Source: Lentisalinibacter sp964602525
GTDB taxonomy: Bacteria > Pseudomonadota > Gammaproteobacteria > Steroidobacterales > Woeseiaceae
Direction: 5' to 3'
NCBI GenBank assembly: GCA_964602525.1
Contig: CAZRSA010000078.1
Coordinates: 1-13,187, forward strand
DNA: 13,187 nucleotides
A program made the translations under genes and the position numbers. Shown piece after piece: positions 1 through 5,719 of this stretch (position 1 is the first letter of the stretch; every line of letters begins with the position of its first letter). The notes below the pieces were generated by a model, which was not told where the DNA came from, ran no database searches, and saw nothing but the letters and a program-made list of their open reading frames with translations.

Positions 1-452
1 AGGGCTCGTTCGGCATCATGACGCAGGAAGGCCCCGGACAGATCACCACCGACGATCTGTTCGCCGGCAAGAAGGTGGTGCTGTTCGCCGTGCCGGGCGC
101 CTTCACCCCTACGTGCTCGATGAATCATCTGCCGGGGTATGTCGAACATGCCGCGGAGTTTGCGGAGAAGGGCGTGGACACCATCGCCTGCATGGCGGTG
201 AACGACGCCTTCGTCATGGGCGCCTGGGGCAAGGACCGCGGCGTCGGCGACAAGGTGCTGATGCTGGCCGACGGCAACGCCGACTACGCACGCAAGCTCG
301 GACTCGAACTCGACGCCAGCGGTTTCGGCATGGGTCAGCGCTGCCAGCGTTTCGCCATCCTCGTGGACGACGGCGTGGCCAAGGTGATCAACGTGGAAGA
401 GCCCGGTCAGTTCGAGGTGAGTTCGGCCGAGACGATGCTGGCGGCCGTCTGA
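1..452 (+). CDS. Peroxiredoxin, Prx5/AhpC-TSA type (5' partial)
   Basis: Thiol peroxidase that would reduce hydrogen peroxide or organic hydroperoxides in the cytoplasm. Counting from the ATG at 18, the peroxidatic motif PGAFTPTCS covers residues 26-34, with catalytic Cys33 and the companion Thr30. The conserved Arg of the Prx5 active site is probably Arg111 in RCQRFAI. Two further cysteines (58 and 109) exist, but I cannot assign a resolving cysteine. The frame is open upstream of the ATG at 18 to the window edge (residues GSFGI precede the Met). Prx5 proteins are normally about 155-165 residues and begin some 15 residues earlier, so that Met is probably internal and the true start lies outside the window. 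The stop is 7 bases before the next gene, which suggests co-transcription with the oxidoreductase. Confidence 0.93.
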   Translation, partial: GSFGIMTQEGPGQITTDDLFAGKKVVLFAVPGAFTPTCSMNHLPGYVEHAAEFAEKGVDTIACMAVNDAFVMGAWGKDRGVGDKVLMLADGNADYARKLGLELDASGFGMGQRCQRFAILVDDGVAKVINVEEPGQFEVSSAETMLAAV

Positions 453-459
453 GACGCGC

Positions 460-1476
460 GTGACGGCGCCCGCCAACCGCCGCGTCGTGCTCGCCAGGGT
501 GCCCGAGGGTGTTCCGGTCCCCGGAGACTTCCGCCTGGCCGGGGCCGGGATACCGGAGCCGGGGCCGGGCGAGTTCGTCTCGCGCACGCTCTGGCTGTCC
601 CTGGACCCTTACGTGCGCGGCGTCATCTCCGGCCGGCACATCTCGGCCGACAAGGTGGGCGTCGGCGACGTGGTGGTGGGCAGCACGGTGTCGGAGGTGG
701 TCGCCTCCCGGCATCCGGACTACCGGCCGGGGATGCTCGTCGTCGACCGCAACGGGTGGCAGGAGTACGGCGTCTCCGACGGGGAGGGCGTGCGCGTCCT
801 CCCGGCGGACGGACCAGCGCCGTCGCTGGCCCTGGGTATCCTGGGCATGCCCGGGCTCACCGCCTGGTCCGGCCTGAAGTTTCTGGCCCGTCCGCAGGCG
901 GGCGAGACCGTGGTGGTGTCGGCCGCCGCGGGGCCGGTGGGCAGCATGGTCGGCCAGATCGCGCGGCTGCGCGGCGCCCGGGCCGTCGGCATTGCCGGCT
1001 CACGCGAGAAGTGCGATCTCGTCATTGGCGCTTTCGGCTTCGATGCGTGCATCGACTACCGCAACGAGGATCTCCGCGAACGTCTGGCCGCCACCTGTCC
1101 GGACGGCATCGACGTCTATTTCGACAACGTCGCGGGCGACACGCTGGCGGCGGTCCTGGGCCGGCTGGCATCCGGCGCGCGCATCGTGCTGTGCGGCATG
1201 ATCGACCAGTACAACCGCAGCGGCGAGCCGCCGCCGGGGCCCAATCTCGGTCCGGTCATCGCCGCGAGGGCCCACATCCACGGCCTCGTGGTCTATGACT
1301 ACTACGAGCGCCAGGACGAGTTCCTGGCGGAGGCGACGCCCTGGTACCGCGACGGCCTCATCCGGGCCCGGGAAGACGTGGCGGAGGGGCTGGAGAACGC
1401 GCCGGCCGCGTTCTGCCGGCTGATGCGGGGCGAGAACGTCGGCAAGGCCCTCGTCCGGGTGGCGGAGGCGGCCTGA
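460..1476 (+). CDS. NADP-dependent oxidoreductase, zinc-free MDR (PTGR/CurA-like)
   Basis: Probable NAD(P)H-dependent reductase of alpha,beta-unsaturated carbonyl compounds. The 338-residue length matches the leukotriene B4 dehydrogenase/CurA group of the medium-chain dehydrogenase/reductase superfamily. Visible marks are SLDPYVRG (47-54), GMPGLTAWSGL (129-139), the glycine-rich Rossmann loop AAAGPVGSMVGQ (155-166) and a C-terminal VGKALV segment (327-332). No structural-zinc cysteine cluster is seen, as expected for this group. The start is GTG at 460, 7 bases after the peroxiredoxin stop, with only a weak purine stretch before it. It begins at the right place relative to the family N-terminus. 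The stop overlaps the next start by one base (TGATG). Pairing with a peroxiredoxin suggests detoxification of oxidised lipids or aldehydes, but that is inference and the substrate is not determinable. Confidence 0.9.
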   Translation: MTAPANRRVVLARVPEGVPVPGDFRLAGAGIPEPGPGEFVSRTLWLSLDPYVRGVISGRHISADKVGVGDVVVGSTVSEVVASRHPDYRPGMLVVDRNGWQEYGVSDGEGVRVLPADGPAPSLALGILGMPGLTAWSGLKFLARPQAGETVVVSAAAGPVGSMVGQIARLRGARAVGIAGSREKCDLVIGAFGFDACIDYRNEDLRERLAATCPDGIDVYFDNVAGDTLAAVLGRLASGARIVLCGMIDQYNRSGEPPPGPNLGPVIAARAHIHGLVVYDYYERQDEFLAEATPWYRDGLIRAREDVAEGLENAPAAFCRLMRGENVGKALVRVAEAA

Positions 1477-2141
1477 TGCTCTACGATCTTCTGGTGCTGG
1501 CGCACGTGGTCCTGTTCGCCTACTGGCTGGGCGGGGACCTGGGGGTCTTCTACGCGAGCCGCTTCGTCTCGAACCCGGATCTCGGCCGGGAGGCGCGCAA
1601 GACCGCCGCCGCCATCATGCTGGCGGTGGATCTGTCGCCCCGCCTCTGCATGGTCCTGATTCTGCCGACCGGCGTGCATCTCGCGGCCGTCCGCCAGCAG
1701 TTGCCGCTGTCCGACCTTGCGCTGGCCGGGATGTGGCTGGGCGCACTGGTCTGGCTGGCACTGGTGCTGGCGGTGCACTTCGTGCAGGCGGCGCCTGCGG
1801 CCCGGGCGCTGCAGCGTACGGATTTCCTGCTGCGCCTGGCGGTCATCGCCGCGACGGCGGGTGCGGCCGTCTGGCACGTCGCCGAGCCCGGCTGGATCCG
1901 CGGCGACTGGATCGCGCTGAAACTCCTGCTGTTTGCCGTCACGGTCGCGTGCGGCCTCGGCATACGGATCGCGCTGAGGCCGTTCGGGCCCGCCTTCGCG
2001 AGCCTCATGGAGGAGGGGTCCCGGCCCGCGACCGAAGGCGCCATCCAGCGCAGCCTGACCCGCGCACGGCCGTTCGTGATTGCGATCTGGGTTGCCCTGG
2101 TACTGGAGGCCGCCCTGGGGATATTCCAGCGGCCGGTCTAG
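1476..2141 (+). CDS. Six-helix integral membrane protein (CopD/DUF2269-like)
   Basis: A 221-residue inner-membrane protein of unknown function. Hydrophobic segments lie at about residues 4-24, 54-72, 80-103, 117-136, 145-166 and 198-217, giving six likely helices. The N-terminal pattern LAHVVLFAYWLGGDLG (His10, Trp17, Gly-Gly-Asp) resembles the first helix of CopD-like and DUF2269-like membrane proteins, some of which bind haem or copper. That resemblance is from memory and is only a family-level hint. The ATG shares one base with the preceding stop (TGATG), so translation is probably coupled to the MDR reductase. No signal peptide cleavage site or soluble domain is evident. I do not assign a function. 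Confidence 0.8.
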   Translation: MLYDLLVLAHVVLFAYWLGGDLGVFYASRFVSNPDLGREARKTAAAIMLAVDLSPRLCMVLILPTGVHLAAVRQQLPLSDLALAGMWLGALVWLALVLAVHFVQAAPAARALQRTDFLLRLAVIAATAGAAVWHVAEPGWIRGDWIALKLLLFAVTVACGLGIRIALRPFGPAFASLMEEGSRPATEGAIQRSLTRARPFVIAIWVALVLEAALGIFQRPV

Positions 2142-2170
2142 GTACCGGCGAGTGCCGGGCGGCGAGCTGC

Positions 2171-2202
2171 GGCGCGGCGGACGACCCGTCGCCCGCCGCG
2201 CC
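2171..2202. terminator. Long GC hairpin between convergent operons (probable bidirectional terminator)
   Basis: The arms 2171-2180 (GGCGCGGCGG) and 2193-2202 (CCGCCGCGCC) are exact 10-base inverted repeats. The loop can extend the stem by four pairs (CGAC 2182-2185 with GTCG 2188-2191) past one mismatch. It sits 29 bases past the stop of the plus-strand membrane protein gene and 9 bases past the etfA stop on the minus strand. No T-tract follows on either strand, so it is not a canonical intrinsic terminator. Position and strength suggest a shared termination or 3'-end stabilising structure. Confidence 0.5.
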
Positions 2203-2211
2203 GGTCAGCGG

Positions 2212-3156
2212 TCAGCTGCCGATTTTATCCTCGATCTCGGGGATCGCGGTGAACAGGTCGGCCACCAGGCCGATATCGGCCACCTCGAAGATGGGCGCAT
2301 CCTCGTCCTTGTTGATCGCGACGATCGTGCCGGCGTCCTTGATGCCGGTGAGGTGCTGGATGGCGCCCGAGATGCCGATGGCGATGTAGAGCTCCGGCGC
2401 GATGATCTTGCCGGTCTGGCCCACCTGGAGTTCGTTCGGCACGTAGCCCGCGTCCACGGCCGCCCGGGAGGCTCCCACCGCCGCGCCGAGCCTGTCGGCC
2501 AGCTTGAAAATGATCTCGAAGTTCTCCTCGCCGCCGAGCGCACGCCCGCCGGAGACCACCCGCGGAGCCGTGGCGAGGTCCGGGCGGTCGGAGGAGCCGG
2601 CCTGCAGCTCCAGCCAGCGTGTGTGGGTCGGCAGGTCGGCCCCCACCGAAGCGGACTCGACCGTGGCGCTGCCGCCGCCGGGCGCGGCCTGGTAGGAGGC
2701 CGCGCGCACGGTGGCGACCAGTTTGCTGTCCTGCGGTGCCTTCACCGTGATGATGGCGTTGCCGGCATAGATGGGCCGCTTGAACTCGTACGGCCCCAGC
2801 ACCTCCATGACGTCGGAGATCTGGTTCACGCCCAGCAGCGCCGCTACCCGGGGCATCAGGTCCTTGCCGAAGCTCGTGGACGGTCCGAACACGTGGCTGT
2901 AGCCGTCGGCCAGTTCCGCCACCTGGGGTGCGAGCACGGCGCCCATCGCGTGTTCGTTGGCGTCGTTCTCCACCGTCAGCACCTTCGCCACGCCCTCGAT
3001 GGCCGCCGCCTGTTCCGCCACGGCCGCGGCGTCCTTCGCGAATACCGCGACGTGGATCTCGGCGCCCTCGATACCGGAGGCGCATTGCACGGACTTCGGC
3101 GTGCTCGGGTTCAGGGATTGCCCGTCGTGTTCCGCAATAATCAGTATGTTAGCCAT
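2212..3156 (-). CDS. etfA: Electron transfer flavoprotein alpha subunit
   Basis: The FAD-binding subunit of ETF. The ETF heterodimer takes electrons from acyl-CoA and related dehydrogenases and passes them to ETF:ubiquinone oxidoreductase. At 314 residues it has the usual length. The N-terminal domain starts MANILIIAEHDG. The C-terminal FAD domain contains GGRALGG (203-209), SRAAVDAG (230-237), the family signature LYIAIGISGAIQH (256-268), INKD (281-284) and DIGLVADLF (294-302). The ATG shares one base with the etfB stop, the usual etfB-etfA arrangement for coupled translation and 1:1 subunit supply. It converges on the membrane protein gene, with a strong hairpin between them. Nothing looks broken. 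The acyl-CoA dehydrogenase at 8268-9601 is a plausible partner. Confidence 0.97.
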   Translation of the reverse strand: MANILIIAEHDGQSLNPSTPKSVQCASGIEGAEIHVAVFAKDAAAVAEQAAAIEGVAKVLTVENDANEHAMGAVLAPQVAELADGYSHVFGPSTSFGKDLMPRVAALLGVNQISDVMEVLGPYEFKRPIYAGNAIITVKAPQDSKLVATVRAASYQAAPGGGSATVESASVGADLPTHTRWLELQAGSSDRPDLATAPRVVSGGRALGGEENFEIIFKLADRLGAAVGASRAAVDAGYVPNELQVGQTGKIIAPELYIAIGISGAIQHLTGIKDAGTIVAINKDEDAPIFEVADIGLVADLFTAIPEIEDKIGS

Positions 3157-3905
3157 CAGACCAGACCCTTTTCCTTCAGTGCATTCACGAGACCCGCGAC
3201 GTCCTCCACCATGATGCCCTTCTGACGCTGGGGCGGCGGCTCGTAGGCGGTGACCTCGAAACCGGCCTCGACGCTGACACCGAGGTCGTCGGCGCTCATG
3301 GTGTCGAGCGGCTTCTTCTTCGCCTTCATTATGTCCGGCAGCTTCACGTAGCGCGGCTCGTTCAGGCGCAGATCGGCGGTTATGACCGCGGGCAGGTCCA
3401 CCTCGATCACCTCCAGGCCCACGTCCACCTCACGGGTGATCTTCGCCTTGCCGTCGGCGATTTCGAGCCCCGAGCAGAAGGTGCCCTGGGGCCGGTCCCA
3501 GAGGGCGGCCAGCATCTGCCCGGTCTGGTTGGCGTCGTTGTCGATGGCCTGCTTGCCAAGGAGAACGAGATCCGGCTTTTCCTTGTCGATGAGGGCCTTG
3601 AAGACCCGGGCGGCGCTGAGCGGATCGACGGCCTCACCGGTCTCGACCAGGATGGCCCGATCGGCACCCATCGCGAGGCCGGTGCGCAGCTGCTGCTGAG
3701 CCTCTCCGGGGCCGATGGAGACCACCACGACCTCGCTGGCGTCACCGCGTTCCTTGATGCGCAGCGCCTCTTCCAGCGCGATCTCGTCGAAGGGGTTGAT
3801 GCTCATCTTCACCCCTTCGGTCTCCACGCCGCTGCCGTCCGATTTGACCCGGACCCGGACGTTGTAGTCCACGACCCGCTTCAGTCCTACCAGAATCTTG
3901 TCCAC
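3156..3905 (-). CDS. etfB: Electron transfer flavoprotein beta subunit
   Basis: The AMP-binding subunit of ETF. From the GTG at 3905 it is 249 residues, the family's usual length. The open frame extends upstream to an ATG at 4022, but those residues do not look like ETF-beta and would run over the promoter. GTG at 3905 also has AGGAG eight bases upstream. Motifs: KILVGLKRVVDYN at 3-15, the nucleotide-binding stretch GKQAIDNDANQTGQ (117-130), the beta signature region VDVGLEVIEVDLPAVITA (160-177) and the recognition loop RYVKLPDIMKAKKKPL (185-200). By homology, the Leu189 region docks into partner dehydrogenases. The stop overlaps the etfA ATG by one base. It is transcribed divergently from the sulfurtransferase gene. 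Confidence 0.97.
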   Translation of the reverse strand: MDKILVGLKRVVDYNVRVRVKSDGSGVETEGVKMSINPFDEIALEEALRIKERGDASEVVVVSIGPGEAQQQLRTGLAMGADRAILVETGEAVDPLSAARVFKALIDKEKPDLVLLGKQAIDNDANQTGQMLAALWDRPQGTFCSGLEIADGKAKITREVDVGLEVIEVDLPAVITADLRLNEPRYVKLPDIMKAKKKPLDTMSADDLGVSVEAGFEVTAYEPPPQRQKGIMVEDVAGLVNALKEKGLV

Positions 3906-3913
3906 GAATACTT

Positions 3914-3918
3914 CTCCT
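3914..3918 (-). promoter_or_regulatory. Ribosome binding site fixing the etfB GTG start
   Basis: On the minus strand AGGAG, within GAGGAGAAG, lies eight bases before the GTG at 3905. It is the only good Shine-Dalgarno near the ETF-beta N-terminus, and it decides the start against the longer open frame that begins at 4022. Confidence 0.8.
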
Positions 3919-3921
3919 CGG

Positions 3922-3939
3922 GGGTGCGCGGTCGCACCC
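3922..3939 (-). promoter_or_regulatory. Leader hairpin just upstream of the etfB RBS
   Basis: GGGTGCG (3922-3928) and CGCACCC (3933-3939) form an exact 7-bp stem with a 4-base loop inside the predicted 5' leader of etfBA. It ends three bases upstream of the GAGGAGAAG purine stretch (four before the AGGAG core). It could insulate or modulate the ribosome site, but short GC stems are common in this genome, so a regulatory role is only a suggestion. Confidence 0.35.
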
Positions 3940-3966
3940 TTGTTGGATGACACATGCAAACACGTT

Positions 3967-3995
3967 ATTGTCACTGACCGGCGCCGGGGTGACAA
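3967..3995 (-). promoter_or_regulatory. Sigma70-type promoter for etfBA
   Basis: Read on the minus strand, TTGTCA (3995-3990, five of six to TTGACA) is separated by exactly 17 bases from GACAAT (3972-3967, four of six to TATAAT). Transcription would begin near 3960, giving a leader of about 55 bases that contains a hairpin and the RBS. It sits in a locally less GC-rich patch. Confidence 0.6.
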
Positions 3996-4035
3996 GGTGC
4001 TGCAATGCAGCGAAAACGGCAACCGGCGACCATCC

Positions 4036-4083
4036 GATGTCCGGGAGGATGTCCGCTCCGATGTCCGCTACGATATCCAATCC
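4036..4083 (+). repeat. 12-base tandem repeat (4 copies) at the sulfurtransferase start
   Basis: GATGTCCG recurs at 4036, 4048 and 4060, and a degenerate copy GATATCCA starts at 4072, so the period is exactly 12 bases. Because the period is a multiple of three, the copies encode MSGR, MSAP, MSAT and ISNP in frame, and the first three each supply an in-frame ATG (4037, 4049, 4061). GGGAGG, the only good SD-like stretch, lies inside the first repeat at 4043-4048. Confidence 0.85.
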
Positions 4084-4921
4084 GCCGCTCATGAGTGTCG
4101 CCGAACTCGCGCGCCTGGTCGACGACGACCGGGTGCGCATCGTCGACTGCCGCTTCGTGCTCCCGGAACCGGAAGCCGGCCGCAGTGCCTACGCCGAAGG
4201 CCACCTGCCGAACGCAGTCTACGCGCACCTCGACGAGGATCTCGCAGGGCCGGTCACCGCCGGGACCGGCCGCCATCCGCTGCCCGAACCCGATCGGTTC
4301 GCCGCCCGCCTGGGGCAGTGGGGCATCGGGCCCGATACGCTTGTGGTGGCCTACGACGATGCCTCCGGCGCGCTGGCCTCGCGCCTGTGGTGGCTGCTCG
4401 GCTGGATCGGTCACCGCCACCGGCGGGTGCTGGACGGCGGCATCGGCGCCTGGCTCGCCGCCGGCGGGTCGCTGACCGCCCAAGCGCCGCCGCCCGCCCG
4501 CACAAGCCCCTATCCGGTGCAGCCGGAACCGGAGCGCGTGGCGGATACCCCGGCGGTGATCGAGGCCCTCACGGCAGGGCTTCCGGTGATCGATGCGCGG
4601 GCCCGGGAGCGCTTCCTCGGCGACAGGGAGCCCATCGATCCCGTCGCCGGCCACATCCCGGGCTCCGTGAATCACCCGTTCTCCGCCAACCTGGACGCTG
4701 AGGGGCACCTGTTGCCCGCCGCCGAGCTCGCAGCCCGGTTGCGTGGCCTCGGCATCGGCCGGCAGAGCGGAGCCGTGGCGCTCTGCGGCTCCGGCGTGAC
4801 TGCCTGCCACATCATCCTCGCGGCCGCCGTGGCCGGTCTGCCCGAGCCCCGCCTGTACCCGGGCAGCTGGAGCGAGTGGATCCGCGACCCGGGCCGCCCG
4901 GTGGCCACCGGACAGGGCTGA
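4061..4921 (+). CDS. sseA: Two-domain sulfurtransferase (3-mercaptopyruvate sulfurtransferase type)
   Basis: Transfers sulfane sulfur to thiols or cyanide, most likely from 3-mercaptopyruvate. Counting from ATG 4061 (286 residues, close to the SseA length), the N-terminal inactive rhodanese domain covers about 12-140 and includes VVAYDDASGALASRLWWLLGW (95-115) and VLDGGIGAW (123-131). The catalytic domain covers about 160-280, with IDAR (177-180), GHIPGSVN (197-204) and the active loop CGSGVTA with Cys242. Known MSTs carry CG[ST]GVTA, whereas thiosulfate sulfurtransferases usually carry CRKGVT, which is why I prefer MST. YPGSWSEW (266-273) is the conserved end. The start is uncertain: ATGs at 4037, 4049, 4061 and 4091 are all in frame. 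I chose 4061 because GGGAGG lies 12 bases upstream, though 4091 also suits the domain. Divergent from etfBA. Confidence 0.92.
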   Translation: MSATISNPPLMSVAELARLVDDDRVRIVDCRFVLPEPEAGRSAYAEGHLPNAVYAHLDEDLAGPVTAGTGRHPLPEPDRFAARLGQWGIGPDTLVVAYDDASGALASRLWWLLGWIGHRHRRVLDGGIGAWLAAGGSLTAQAPPPARTSPYPVQPEPERVADTPAVIEALTAGLPVIDARARERFLGDREPIDPVAGHIPGSVNHPFSANLDAEGHLLPAAELAARLRGLGIGRQSGAVALCGSGVTACHIILAAAVAGLPEPRLYPGSWSEWIRDPGRPVATGQG

Positions 4922-5016
4922 AGGGCGCGCGCGCCGGGGGGGCGGAACCGGCGTTGATCGCTGCTGTCTTATTTCTGCAACAGCGCGCGTAGCGTCCGAG
5001 AGCCCGACTCGAATGG

Positions 5017-5046
5017 CATAAAAAAAAATATATGTTTCTTATAATT
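5017..5046 (+). promoter_or_regulatory. AT-rich island with a perfect -10 box
   Basis: A sharp AT-rich stretch in a very GC-rich region. It has nine consecutive A (5020-5028), TATAT, and then TATAAT at 5040-5045, an exact sigma70 -10 hexamer. The -35 position at a 17-base spacing (5017-5022, CATAAA) is poor, but the A-tract could act as an UP-like or curved element. Transcription would start near 5052 and run toward the intrinsic terminator at 5564-5596. On the minus strand I found no convincing hexamer pair. Confidence 0.45.
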
Positions 5047-5517
5047 ACAGCGTATTCTGCAACTACTTTCCCGTTTGCGAGAGCCTCCGGAGAGGGCCAC
5101 CGGGCAGCCGCCGCAGCGTTCCTCGCGCCCACTAACGATTGCATCTTTGCGCGATCCGTCGGAGACTACACTCCGCTCGATCGGTCGCACCGGATTCCGC
5201 GGGGAGCCTCCCGCGAACGTGCCTGCCTGGCCACGGTGACCGGTGCCTCCGCGAGCCTCAGGACCGACCGGCGCATCGCCTTCAGGACGCGGGACACGCG
5301 TCTCCGCCCCCGGGCCGGCGATACGATTCTGGTCGACGCTCCGGTGCGGCGCGAGCTGCGGATCGCCTCGATCCGCGGGATCGGTGACCGCGACGGGGAC
5401 AGGCCGGCGGTACGTTGCGGCCGCCGTGAGGCCGACGAACGAAGGGCCCCGGAGCCGGCAGAACTGCCGGGCTTCGGGGTCGAGGAGCTTGACGGGTCGA
5501 TACCCAGCCCGCATTAG
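5032..5517 (+). CDS. Doubtful small ORF, possible gene or remnant
   Basis: A 161-codon open frame I do not recognise. In favour: from about 5220 to 5415 third positions are almost all G or C, and the order third > first > second position GC is that of real genes here. The stretch around residues 75-115 (RTDRRIAFRTRDTRLRPRAG, then DTILVDAPV) reads like a beta-rich soluble segment. Against: the ATG at 5032 lies upstream of the predicted -10 box and has no Shine-Dalgarno. The first 20 residues come from the AT island, arginine content is high, and the stop falls inside a hairpin. No later Met is available in frame. It may be a decayed coding remnant, or chance within a non-coding transcript. Confidence 0.2.
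   Translation: MFLIITAYSATTFPFARASGEGHRAAAAAFLAPTNDCIFARSVGDYTPLDRSHRIPRGASRERACLATVTGASASLRTDRRIAFRTRDTRLRPRAGDTILVDAPVRRELRIASIRGIGDRDGDRPAVRCGRREADERRAPEPAELPGFGVEELDGSIPSPH
5447..5479 (+). other. Strong 14-bp hairpin with single bulge
   Basis: CCCCGGAG (5447-5454) pairs with CTTCGGGG (5472-5479) through one G-T wobble, and CCGGCA (5455-5460) pairs with TGCCGG (5465-5470) around the loop GAAC. Only G5471 is unpaired. The length and near-perfection stand out against other GC-rich stems in the window. Confidence 0.6.
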
Positions 5518-5532
5518 CGGGTCCGGCCCGTC
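5491..5532 (+). other. Nested hairpin preceding the terminator
   Basis: GACGGG (5491-5496) is complementary to CCCGTC (5527-5532), and inside it CCCGC (5508-5512) pairs with GCGGG (5517-5521) around the loop ATTA. A further stem, TCCGCA (5539-5544) with TGCGGA (5554-5559), follows directly before the terminator. The clustering of three stems in 70 bases suggests a folded RNA 3' region. Confidence 0.45.
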
Positions 5533-5563
5533 ACGCGATCCGCATCATCTCCGTGCGGACCCG

Positions 5564-5596
5564 CCCGGGTGGCCCGAAAGGGTCACCCGGGTTTTT
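5564..5596 (+). terminator. Intrinsic (rho-independent) terminator
   Basis: The 12-bp stem CCCGGGTGGCCC (5564-5575) pairs with GGGTCACCCGGG (5580-5591) with one G-T wobble. It is closed by the stable tetraloop GAAA (5576-5579) and followed by TTTTT (5592-5596). It is oriented for plus-strand transcription only, since there is no T-tract on the other side. It is the best terminator in the window, although the nearest recognised plus-strand gene ends more than 600 bases upstream. Confidence 0.9.
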
Positions 5597-5640
5597 ATTG
5601 TCTGCCCGTTCTCGGCGGACGCGGAATGGGCGGCGCGGAT

Positions 5641-5668
5641 TTGACTTTCCGGCTCGAGCGCCTAAAGT
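5641..5668 (+). promoter_or_regulatory. Candidate promoter of the FAD oxidase gene
   Basis: TTGACT (5641-5646, five of six to consensus) is followed after 16 bases by TAAAGT (5663-5668, four of six). The start would be near 5675, about 45 bases before the ATG at 5720. The upstream terminator at 5564-5596 insulates this unit, which is consistent with an independent promoter here. Confidence 0.5.
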
Positions 5669-5686
5669 GTCAGGCCATCCTGACAC
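5667..5686. promoter_or_regulatory. Perfect palindromic operator overlapping the promoter
   Basis: GTGTCAGG (5667-5674) and CCTGACAC (5679-5686) are exact inverted 8-base half-sites separated by CCAT. The site overlaps the end of the predicted -10 box and the transcription start. There is no T-tract, so it is not a terminator. The 20-base dyad is the size bound by dimeric TetR, GntR or MarR-type repressors. No regulator gene is in the window, so the binder is unknown. Confidence 0.6.
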
Positions 5687-5688
5687 GG

Positions 5689-5708
5689 CATCGTGCGTCA
5701 TCGTGCGT
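5689..5708 (+). repeat. Tandem duplication of a 10-base unit in the oxidase leader
   Basis: CATCGTGCGT occurs twice back to back (5689-5698 and 5699-5708), two bases after the palindrome and inside the predicted 5' leader of the FAD oxidase gene. It could be a slippage product or a second protein-binding element. Confidence 0.8.
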
Positions 5709-5719
5709 AATTTGAGCCC

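Larger units (their letters stand above)
5052..5597 (+). ncRNA. Candidate orphan structured transcript (promoter to terminator)
   Basis: The boundaries are the expected start downstream of TATAAT (5040-5045) and the end of the intrinsic terminator. The interval contains a succession of stems: 5160-5175 (5 bp), 5198-5215 (6 bp, loop GAGCCT), 5447-5479 (14 bp with one bulge), 5491-5532 (outer 6 bp enclosing a 5-bp stem), 5539-5559 (6 bp) and the terminator hairpin. I looked for landmarks of RNase P RNA, tmRNA, SRP RNA and cobalamin or TPP riboswitches and recognised none. It could be a trans-acting RNA, a long 5' leader attenuated before the FAD oxidase gene, or the mRNA of the doubtful ORF at 5032-5517. 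Confidence 0.3.

Noticed and set aside
2080..3225. Plus-strand open frame opposite etfA
   Set aside because: EtfA on the minus strand has full-length family motifs. The opposite frame is composition-driven.
3940..3971. Possible plus-strand promoter for the sulfurtransferase (TTGGAT-N17-TATTGT)
   Set aside because: The -35 matches only three of six positions, and the -10 overlaps the better minus-strand etfBA promoter. It is too weak to list.
3906..4022. Longer N-terminus for EtfB starting at 4022
   Set aside because: The extra residues do not resemble ETF-beta and cover the promoter and leader. The GTG at 3905 has a proper RBS and gives the family's normal 249 residues.
4924..4935. Palindrome GGCGCGCGCGCC just after the sulfurtransferase stop
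   Set aside because: Simple alternating GC, self-complementary by composition and without a loop or T-tract. It is not a credible terminator or site.
5487..5511. tRNA T-arm-like stretch (GGGTCGATACCC)
   Set aside because: The 7-base loop does not fit TTCRANN, and there is no acceptor stem, anticodon arm or D-arm at the right distances.
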